Assembly: GCA_035277545.1 (NCBI GenBank)
Contig: DATEKI010000261.1
Span: 1-5,606 of the forward strand
Source of the DNA: 66-474 sp035277545
Lineage (GTDB): Bacteria; Pseudomonadota; Gammaproteobacteria; Xanthomonadales; Rhodanobacteraceae
Reading direction: 5' to 3'
DNA: 5,606 nucleotides
Below are positions 1-5,606 of this stretch, piece after piece (the first letter of the stretch is position 1; each line of letters opens with the position of its first letter). The position numbers and the translations under genes were made by a program. The notes beneath the pieces were generated by a model that was not told the DNA's origin, did not search any database, and worked only from the letters and a program-made list of their open reading frames with translations.

Positions 1-1260
1 GCCGAGTTGATGGCGCAGATCCAGCGGCTGTCCGGCGCCGGCCACGCGAACGTTTCGGGCAGCGACGAGGACACCATCGACCTGGTCGGCATGCTGTTCG
101 AATACATCCTGCAGGACCACACCATCCCGGCGCCCATGCAGGTGCTGCTGGCGCGCCTGCAGATTCCATATTTGAAAGTGGCGATCCTCGACCGGCGCAT
201 GTTCGCGCATTCGTCGCATCCGGCACGCAAGCTGCTCGACCAGTTGGCCGACGCCGCCAAGGGCTGGTCGGAGGAATCCGACCGTGACCATCGCCTGTTC
301 GAGAAGGTGAAGGACACGGTGGAGGCACTGCTGCAGGATTTCGACGACGACGTGGGCGTGTTCGAGCGCAAGCTCACCGAGTTCACCCAGTTCGTCGAGC
401 AGAACCGCAAGCGCGCCGAACTCGCCGAAAGCCGCGCGACGGAAGCCGCGCGCGGGCGCGAGCGCCTGCAGAATGCGCGCCGCCATGCCGCGCAGGAAAT
501 CCTGTCGCGCATCAACGAGCGCAACCTGCCTACCCTGCTGCGCGGCGTGCTGACGCGCCCGTGGGCCAACTACCTGGTGCTGATCGTGTTGCGCCAGGGC
601 GCGGACTCCCCCGAATTCCGCTCGGCCGTGCATTTCGTGGATGACTTCATCGCCACGGCGGAAGTGCCGCAAGGCGAAGCCGCGCACCAGCAATACAAGA
701 ACGCGCTGCCTTCGATCGAAAAGCATCTGCGCGAAGGCCTTGTCACGGTCGCCTTCCAGGAGCCAGACATCGAGCGGCTGCTGGATGAATTGCGCAAGTT
801 CTGGCGCCAGCAACTGGGCGAACCCGCACCGGCCGTGCACGCGCCCGAGCCGGCCGTCGATCCGGAAGCCGTGCTCGGCGTCGCCCCGGATGCGCAACCC
901 GTCATCACCGAGGGCGCGCCGGACGTCGACGACTTCGACCCCGACGACATGTCGGTGAACATCGACGCGGGTTCGCTGCAAACCGTGCGCGATCTCAAGA
1001 TCGGCGATTGGGTGGAATTCATCGACGACACCGGCACCCGCGAGCGTGCCAAGCTGTCGTGGATCAGCCCGATCAGCGGCAAGTACCTGTTCGTCAATCG
1101 CCGCGGCCTGAAAGTGGCCGATCGCACCGCGGTGCAACTGGCAACCGAATTGCACGACAACCGCGCGATGATCCTCGAGGAAGTCCCGCTGTTCGATCGC
1201 GCCCTCGACGCCATCGTGGATCGCCTGCGCAAGACGCAACCCGCGCAACAATCCGCATGA
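1..1260 (+). CDS. DUF1631 family protein, C-terminal part (5' end outside window)
   Basis: The frame is open from base 1 and ends at TGA 1258-1260, giving 419 visible residues. TTG at 7 and ATG at 10 are probably internal codons: the frame continues to the edge, no ribosome binding site can be seen, and family members are usually much longer (about 700 residues or more). I recognise DUF1631 from the conserved LQIPYLKVAI stretch (about residues 53-62), followed by a charged, probably helical or coiled-coil region (about 115-175). Next come the ERNLP and RPWANYLVL segments (about 173-194), then a Pro/Ala/acidic linker (about 272-316, including DVDDFDPDDM). The end is a compact C-terminal module (about 327-408) with GDWVEFIDDTGTRERAKLSW and YLFVNRRGLKV, which looks like a small beta-barrel. 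I see no signal peptide, membrane segment or catalytic motif in the visible part, so it is probably cytoplasmic. A PilZ-like fold for the C-terminal module is possible, but the classical c-di-GMP motifs (RxxxR, D/NxSxxG) are not evident. The biochemical function is unknown. The family call is fairly sure; any role is not. Confidence 0.85.
   Translation, partial: AELMAQIQRLSGAGHANVSGSDEDTIDLVGMLFEYILQDHTIPAPMQVLLARLQIPYLKVAILDRRMFAHSSHPARKLLDQLADAAKGWSEESDRDHRLFEKVKDTVEALLQDFDDDVGVFERKLTEFTQFVEQNRKRAELAESRATEAARGRERLQNARRHAAQEILSRINERNLPTLLRGVLTRPWANYLVLIVLRQGADSPEFRSAVHFVDDFIATAEVPQGEAAHQQYKNALPSIEKHLREGLVTVAFQEPDIERLLDELRKFWRQQLGEPAPAVHAPEPAVDPEAVLGVAPDAQPVITEGAPDVDDFDPDDMSVNIDAGSLQTVRDLKIGDWVEFIDDTGTRERAKLSWISPISGKYLFVNRRGLKVADRTAVQLATELHDNRAMILEEVPLFDRALDAIVDRLRKTQPAQQSA
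1257..1260 (+). other. ATGA stop/start overlap between the DUF1631 gene and nadC
   Basis: The nadC ATG (1257-1259) shares bases with the TGA (1258-1260) that ends the DUF1631 gene. The 20 or so bases before it are CA-rich and hold no clear GGAG-type ribosome binding site. This arrangement usually means ribosomes reinitiate after terminating on the upstream gene, so expression of NadC is probably coupled to the DUF1631 protein. The overlap is seen directly; the coupling is inferred. Confidence 0.8.
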
Positions 1261-2117
1261 GTGGCACCGCCCCGCGGCCACAGCCGCCACCGCCCGAAGC
1301 CGTTCGCGCCGATGTCGTGCGCGCGCTCGCCGAGGACATCGGCGGCGGTGACGTCACCGCCGCGCTGATCGATCCCGGCGCGCACGCACGTGCCCGCATC
1401 ATTTGCCGCGAAGATTCCGTGTTGGCGGGAAGCCCGTGGGCGGATGAGTGCTTCCGGCAGCTCGATCCCGGCGTGCGCATGCATTGGCACTGTGCCGACG
1501 GCGATCGCGTGGCCGCCGACGCGGTACTGTGCGAACTCGAAGGCAACGCGCGTGCACTGGTCGCGGGCGAACGCAACGCGCTCAATTTCCTGCAGACGCT
1601 CTCAGGCACCGCCACGGTCACGCGCACGTACGTCGATGCCGTCGCCGGCACCCGCGCGAAGATCCTCGACACGCGCAAGACGATCCCGGGCCTGCGCCTC
1701 GCCCAGAAATACGCCGTGCGCTGCGGCGGTGGCCACAACCACCGCATGGGGCTTCACGACGCGATCCTGATCAAGGAAAACCACGTCACGGCCGCGGGCG
1801 GCGTTGCCAATGCGATCCGCGCTGCGCGCACCGCGAGTCCCGGCGTGTTCCTCGACTGCGAGGTCGAATCACTGGACGAACTTCGCGACGCGATCGGAGC
1901 CGGTGCCGACCGCGTGCTTCTGGACGAATTCACCGACGCGATGCTGCGCGAAGCCGTCGCCCTCGCCGCCGGTCGCGTGCCGCTGGAAGTCTCCGGCAGC
2001 GTCAACCTGGAACGCGTCCGTGCGATCGCCCAGACCGGCGTCGACTGCATCTCCATCGGCGCGTTGACCAAACATCTCCGCGCCATCGACCTTTCGATGC
2101 GGTTCGACGAGCGTTGA
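1257..2117 (+). CDS. nadC: Nicotinate-nucleotide pyrophosphorylase (carboxylating), quinolinate phosphoribosyltransferase
   Basis: The 286-residue product converts quinolinate and PRPP to nicotinate mononucleotide, CO2 and pyrophosphate, the step of de novo NAD synthesis after NadA (EC 2.4.2.19, cytoplasmic). The length fits the family (E. coli about 297). Visible motifs are EDIGGGDVTAALI (26-38), GERNALNFLQTLSG (104-117, with Arg106), LDTRKTIPGLR (137-147, Arg140 and Lys141), YAVRCGGGHNHRMGL (152-166, His160, Arg163) and LIKENH (171-176, Lys173). These are followed by EVE (202-204), LLDEF (221-225), EVSGSVN (244-250) and the ending SIGALTKHLRAIDLSMRF. By family knowledge, the Arg, Lys and His residues bind the quinolinate carboxylates and PRPP phosphates, with one Arg supplied by the partner subunit of the dimer. 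ATG 1257 is chosen because it overlaps the upstream stop and gives a normal N-terminus; the longer open frame back to about 1008 is a shadow within the DUF1631 gene. No strong Shine-Dalgarno sequence precedes it, which fits translational coupling. The N-terminus has a short proline-rich lead. One small oddity is LLDEF, where many homologues have LDN. Confidence 0.97.
   Translation: MSGTAPRPQPPPPEAVRADVVRALAEDIGGGDVTAALIDPGAHARARIICREDSVLAGSPWADECFRQLDPGVRMHWHCADGDRVAADAVLCELEGNARALVAGERNALNFLQTLSGTATVTRTYVDAVAGTRAKILDTRKTIPGLRLAQKYAVRCGGGHNHRMGLHDAILIKENHVTAAGGVANAIRAARTASPGVFLDCEVESLDELRDAIGAGADRVLLDEFTDAMLREAVALAAGRVPLEVSGSVNLERVRAIAQTGVDCISIGALTKHLRAIDLSMRFDER
1342..1363. repeat. Perfect 22-base palindrome inside nadC
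   Basis: The left arm is gcggcggtgac (1342-1352) and the right arm gtcaccgccgc (1353-1363), exact reverse complements with no spacer; the core is TGACGTCA. It lies about 85 bases after the nadC start and encodes GGGDVTAA, a conserved NadC motif. The preferred G/C-ending codons for Gly-Asp-Val-Thr account for much of the symmetry, so chance is the simplest explanation. A binding site is possible but unsupported. Confidence 0.6.
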
Positions 2118-2129
2118 CCGGCGTTTTCG
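2118..2129. other. Convergent intergenic gap between nadC and hrpA
   Basis: Only 12 bases separate the nadC stop (TGA 2115-2117) from the hrpA stop (TGA on the minus strand, 2132-2130). A weak 5-base complementarity (gacga at 2106-2110 with tcgtc at 2127-2131) spans it, but it has a long loop and no following T-run on either strand. I therefore do not call an intrinsic terminator. Transcription from each side probably ends inside the opposing gene or by a factor-dependent route. Confidence 0.7.
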
Positions 2130-5100
2130 TCACCCTCGGGTTTTCAGGCCCCGCAACGCCTGTGCCATGCGCTTGCCGGAAACCGGCTCGGCGGTCTTGA
2201 GTTCCTGCGCGAAGACGGAAACGCGCCATTCCTCGACGAGCCAACGCAGGGTATCCAGCGCTTCCGAATCATCGCCCGAAGCGCGGGCATCCAGTACTGC
2301 GCGCCAGTACGGCAGCACCTGTTGCATGCGCGAGTGGTCGCGGGCGGGATCGCTGCGCAGCTTTTCCGCGCGCAGGCGCATGGCCTTGAGGTAGCGCGGC
2401 AGGTGCGCGAGTCGCGCGCGCGGCAGTTCGCGCAGGAAGCCGTGCACGAGCAGGGCTTCGAGCTGGCCACGCAGGTCGGCATAGCTGGCCTGCGCCTGCC
2501 CCTTGATCGCAGGCTTGAGCAACGGCTGCAATTCCGCGAGCGCGGTGAGGATCGGTTCGGCGAGTTTCAGGCGTTCCATCGCCGCGCCGAACAAACCGCG
2601 CGAGACGGCGCCGCGCAGGATCTGCCATGCCGTGCGATCGCGCACATCGATGTCATGCTCGCGCAGCACGTCCGCGAATGCGCCTTCCACGGCGTCCCCG
2701 CGCAGTGCGTCGGCGCGGCCGTGCGGCGCAAACGCCACGGCGAGTTTCGGTTTCAGCGGCAGCTGCTTCAGCGCGCGCTTGAATTCCACGGCAAGCGAAA
2801 GCCGCAACAGGCGCTCGACGCCGCGGCGGTGTGCCTCGCTGGCCTCGCCGCGGGTTTCGAACACGCGCAGCGCTACGGTCGCACCCAAGTCGACCAGCGC
2901 GGGAAAGGTCGGCATGCCGCCCCGCGTTTCCCAAACACGGGGAATCGCATCGAATTCCCAGTCGCGCACGTTCTCGCGCGTCACCGACACGGCCGCCTCG
3001 CGCGAAAATGCGGCGCGCGCACGATCGGCCCAGCGCTCGCGCAGTGCGTCGAGGTCGCGTCCCTCCGCGAGCACCTTGCCCGATCCGTCGAGCACTTCGA
3101 AGCGCATCAGCAGGTGGATCGGCAGCGCGGCCAGGTCGAACGCCGCGGCAGCGACCTCGACACCAGTCACGCGCCTGAGGAACGCCGCCAGCACATCCGC
3201 CAGCGGCTCGTCGCGCGGCGCCTCGGCTTCGGTGAAGGCGCGCGCGAATTCCGGCGCCGGCACGAAGTTGCGGCGCAGTGCCTTGGGCAGGCTGCGAATC
3301 ATGGCTGCGACCTTGTCCTGCAGCAGACCCGGCACCAACCATTCGCAGCGCACCGACGGCACCGCGTTCAACAACGGCAACGGCACGCGCAGCGTGACGC
3401 CATCGGCTTCGTCCCCCGGAACGAACCGGTAGTCGAATGCCAGCCGCTGATTGCCGACCTCCATCGCATCGGGGAACGCGCCGGCATCGCCATGCGCGCC
3501 CGGCTCCAGCACGTCACGCAGCGCCCAGCACAATGCCGCCCGTTCCGCCGCGGAGGCGCGTTTGTACCAGGCATCCAACGTGGCGGACGAGGCGATGTCC
3601 TCCGGCAGCTTGCCGGCGAAGAACGCGGCCAGGTCTTCATCGGATTTCAGCAGGCCCTCGCGGCGCTGCTGCGCCTCGATTTCCCGCGCCTCGTCCAGGA
3701 CCCGCGCGTTGGCACGCACGAAATCGGCGCGGCAATCGATATCGCAGCGTGCCAGGGCCTCGCGCAGGAAGATGGCATGGGCCAGCGTCAGGTCCCGTTT
3801 TGCGAAGGTGACCGCGCGCCGTTCCACCAGGATCAGTCCGTACAACGACACCTGCTCGAACGCCTGCACGGCACCGCGCGCACGCGACCAGTGCGGATCG
3901 CTGCACGTCCGTTTCAGCAAATGCGCCGCCTGCCGCTCGATCCACGCGGGCTCGATGCGCGCACACTGCATGCCCCACACCTTGCCACCAAGGTCGAGGA
4001 TCTGCGCAACGAACAGCCATTGCGGCGGTTTTTTCGCCAGCGCGGAACCCGGGAACACCTTGAATTTGCGCTCGCGCGTGCCGCGATAGACGCCTTGTTC
4101 GTCCTTGCGCGCGACGTTGGTCGGCAAGCCGGAAAGCAGCGCGAGATGGATGGGTTCGTGAATATCGGATCCAGTAACAGTGCGAGACGACCCGCCGGTT
4201 TCCAGCAACAACTGCCGATGCAACTCGCGCCACTCGCGCATCCGCATGAACGACACGAAGTTTTTCGAACACCATTCGCGCAGCTTCGATTGCGTCAATT
4301 CCTCGTGCGCCGTGCGAAACGCCTTCCACAGGTTCAGCACGCCGACGAAGTCGGACTGCGGATCGACGAATGCCGCGTGCGCGGCATCGGCCTGTTGCTG
4401 CTTGTCCGCCGGGCGCTCGCGCGGATCCTGCGTGCCGAGGAAGGCGACGATCGGCAGCACCGTATCGGACACGCCAAGCATTTGCGCCTCGACCAGCATG
4501 CGCGCGAGCTGCGCGTCGATCGGGATTCGCGCGAGCCGTTTTCCCATCGGCGTCAAGCCCCGGGCATCATCAACGGCGCCAATTTCCGCGAGTCGCCGCC
4601 AGCCATCGTTCACGGCACGCGGATCGGGCGGATCGATGAAGGGAAATGCCTCCACGTCGCCGAGGCCGAGGTCGAGCATCCGCAGGATCACGTCGGAAAG
4701 CGCGCTGCGCAGGATTTCGGGATCGCTGTATGGCAGGCGCGCCGCGAAATCCGCTTCGTCGTACAGCCGCACGCAAATGCCCGGACCAACGCGTCCGCAT
4801 CGGCCGGCACGTTGATCGGCCGCGGCCTGCGACACCGGCTCGACGTGGAGGCGCTCGATCTGGCTGCGGCGCGAATAGCGCTTGACGCGCGCATCGCCGG
4901 AATCGACGACCCAGCGGATGCGCGGCACTGTCAGCGACGTTTCCGCGACGTTGGTGGCCAGTACGATGCGCCGCGCCGGGCCCGGCTTGAACACGCGATC
5001 CTGTTCTTTCACCGACAACCGTGCATACAGCGGCAGCACTTCGGTGTGGCGGTATTGCCGGCGCGCCAGCGCAAGGTGCGCGTCGCGGATCTCGCGCTCG

Positions 5101-5606
5101 CCCGGCAGGAACACCAGTGCGTCGCCCTTCGGATCTTCGCGGGTGATGTCGTCGAGGGCAGCAACGACGCGCTCGGTCAAACCCGCGTCACGCTCCGGCG
5201 GTCGATAACGAATTTCGACCGGGTATGCGCGGCCTTCCACCGTCACCACCGGCGCGTTGTCGAAGTGTTCGGCAAAGCGCGCCGTATCGATCGTGGCCGA
5301 GGTGACGATCAGCTTGAGGTCACGCCGCTTGCGCAACAGCCCCTTCAGGTAACCCAGCAGGAAATCGATGTTGAGGCTGCGCTCGTGCGCTTCGTCGACG
5401 ATCAGCGTGTCATACGCCGACAGCCAGCGGTCATGGGCCATCTCGGCCAGCAGGATGCCGTCGGTCATGAACTTCACCAGCGTGTTCTCGCCGAGTTGCC
5501 TGGAGAAACGCACTTCGTAACCGACCACGCCACCCGTCTCGCCGCCGAGTTCGTTGGCGACGCGATGCGCCATCGCGCGCGCGGCCAAGCGCCGCGGCTG
5601 CGTGCA
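2130..5606 (-). CDS. hrpA: ATP-dependent RNA helicase HrpA, DEAH family (N-terminus outside window)
   Basis: The visible 1158 residues (counted from the first codon, 5606-5604) end at TGA 2132-2130. Helicase motifs appear in order: TQPRR (motif Ia, 2-6), FMTDGILLAE (Ib, 46-55), DEAH (II, 71-74; bases 5396-5385), SAT (III, 103-105), LVFLPGEREI (IV, 164-173), ATNVAETSLT (V, 217-226) and QRAGRCGR (VI, 265-272; bases 4814-4791). The HA2 helical region (about 330-420) and an OB-fold-like region (about 475-590) follow, then a long C-terminal region (about 590-1155) matching the DUF3418 extension of HrpA. That extension and the size exclude HrpB (about 820 residues). E. coli HrpA is about 1300 residues, so some 140 are missing here, including the Walker A motif I. 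The frame is open to the edge, so the Leu codon at 5588 is internal and not a start. Family knowledge: HrpA unwinds RNA using ATP, was first linked to fimbrial mRNA processing in E. coli, and more recently to splitting of stalled or collided ribosomes. No frameshift or lost motif is seen. It converges with nadC and shares no operon with it in this window. Confidence 0.96.
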   Translation of the reverse strand, partial: CTQPRRLAARAMAHRVANELGGETGGVVGYEVRFSRQLGENTLVKFMTDGILLAEMAHDRWLSAYDTLIVDEAHERSLNIDFLLGYLKGLLRKRRDLKLIVTSATIDTARFAEHFDNAPVVTVEGRAYPVEIRYRPPERDAGLTERVVAALDDITREDPKGDALVFLPGEREIRDAHLALARRQYRHTEVLPLYARLSVKEQDRVFKPGPARRIVLATNVAETSLTVPRIRWVVDSGDARVKRYSRRSQIERLHVEPVSQAAADQRAGRCGRVGPGICVRLYDEADFAARLPYSDPEILRSALSDVILRMLDLGLGDVEAFPFIDPPDPRAVNDGWRRLAEIGAVDDARGLTPMGKRLARIPIDAQLARMLVEAQMLGVSDTVLPIVAFLGTQDPRERPADKQQQADAAHAAFVDPQSDFVGVLNLWKAFRTAHEELTQSKLREWCSKNFVSFMRMREWRELHRQLLLETGGSSRTVTGSDIHEPIHLALLSGLPTNVARKDEQGVYRGTRERKFKVFPGSALAKKPPQWLFVAQILDLGGKVWGMQCARIEPAWIERQAAHLLKRTCSDPHWSRARGAVQAFEQVSLYGLILVERRAVTFAKRDLTLAHAIFLREALARCDIDCRADFVRANARVLDEAREIEAQQRREGLLKSDEDLAAFFAGKLPEDIASSATLDAWYKRASAAERAALCWALRDVLEPGAHGDAGAFPDAMEVGNQRLAFDYRFVPGDEADGVTLRVPLPLLNAVPSVRCEWLVPGLLQDKVAAMIRSLPKALRRNFVPAPEFARAFTEAEAPRDEPLADVLAAFLRRVTGVEVAAAAFDLAALPIHLLMRFEVLDGSGKVLAEGRDLDALRERWADRARAAFSREAAVSVTRENVRDWEFDAIPRVWETRGGMPTFPALVDLGATVALRVFETRGEASEAHRRGVERLLRLSLAVEFKRALKQLPLKPKLAVAFAPHGRADALRGDAVEGAFADVLREHDIDVRDRTAWQILRGAVSRGLFGAAMERLKLAEPILTALAELQPLLKPAIKGQAQASYADLRGQLEALLVHGFLRELPRARLAHLPRYLKAMRLRAEKLRSDPARDHSRMQQVLPYWRAVLDARASGDDSEALDTLRWLVEEWRVSVFAQELKTAEPVSGKRMAQALRGLKTRG
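4370..4387. repeat. Short perfect inverted repeat within hrpA (8-base arms, 2-base loop)
   Basis: The arms atgccgcg (4370-4377) and cgcggcat (4380-4387) are exact reverse complements around TG. The region encodes DAAHAA on the minus strand, just after the HA2 domain, and repeated Ala GCG/GCC codons explain the symmetry. A two-base loop is too tight for a good hairpin. It is listed as a sequence curiosity, probably without function. Confidence 0.4.

Noticed and set aside
1008..1256. In-frame 5' extension of nadC
   Set aside because: It would overlap the DUF1631 gene by about 250 bases and add an Arg/Pro-rich stretch absent from NadC proteins. ATG 1257 gives the normal family length.
570..1490. 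Long minus-strand open frame (306 codons) across the DUF1631/nadC junction
   Set aside because: It runs antisense to two well-supported genes, its translation is rich in Ser, Arg and Ala with no recognisable domain, and it crosses a gene boundary. High GC content routinely creates such stop-poor antisense frames.
2106..2131. Possible terminator hairpin across the nadC/hrpA gap
   Set aside because: Only five paired bases with a loop of about 16, and no T-run follows on either strand.
2503..3432. Long plus-strand open frame (309 codons) opposite hrpA
   Set aside because: It is fully antisense to the conserved C-terminal region of HrpA and has low-complexity Ser/Arg/Ala composition with no domain. 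It is a shadow of GC-rich coding sequence.
3451..4815. Other plus-strand frames of 200-212 codons opposite hrpA
   Set aside because: They lie opposite conserved HrpA sequence, have biased composition and no motif, and lack a plausible ribosome binding site.
1..5606. Mobile elements, CRISPR arrays, tRNA/rRNA genes, toxin-antitoxin or defence genes, riboswitches
   Set aside because: Three genes fill all but 12 bases. I found no direct repeat array, terminal inverted repeats, transposase motifs, structured RNA or composition shift pointing to acquired DNA.

Overview
The window is a high-GC (roughly two-thirds G+C by eye), gene-dense piece of bacterial chromosome. Three protein-coding genes fill almost all of it, with 12 bases of noncoding sequence in total. 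The proteins resemble their proteobacterial counterparts: NadC and HrpA align closely with the E. coli versions as I remember them, and DUF1631 proteins belong to beta/gammaproteobacteria. The GC content and the DUF1631-nadC pairing suggest a gammaproteobacterium of the Xanthomonadales/Lysobacterales type. That placement is inference, since no marker gene is present.

Layout. (1) Positions 1-1260, plus strand: the 3' part of a DUF1631-family gene, cut by the left window edge. (2) Positions 1257-2117, plus strand: a complete nadC (quinolinate phosphoribosyltransferase), whose ATG overlaps the preceding TGA in an ATGA junction. (3) Positions 2130-5606, minus strand: hrpA, a DEAH-box RNA helicase, complete at its C-terminus but cut by the right edge just after motif I, so the Walker A region is outside the window. 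The nadC and hrpA stop codons face each other across 12 bases with no convincing intrinsic terminator.

Function. nadC makes nicotinate mononucleotide in de novo NAD synthesis. hrpA acts on RNA and ribosomes. The DUF1631 protein has no established role that I can state. The first two genes are probably co-transcribed and translationally coupled; hrpA is a separate, convergent transcription unit. I see no RNA gene, mobile element, CRISPR array, phage gene or defence module, and no sign of a new system: this looks like ordinary core chromosome. The most noticeable unexplained items are a perfect 22-base palindrome inside nadC and the tight coupling of an uncharacterised gene to nadC.
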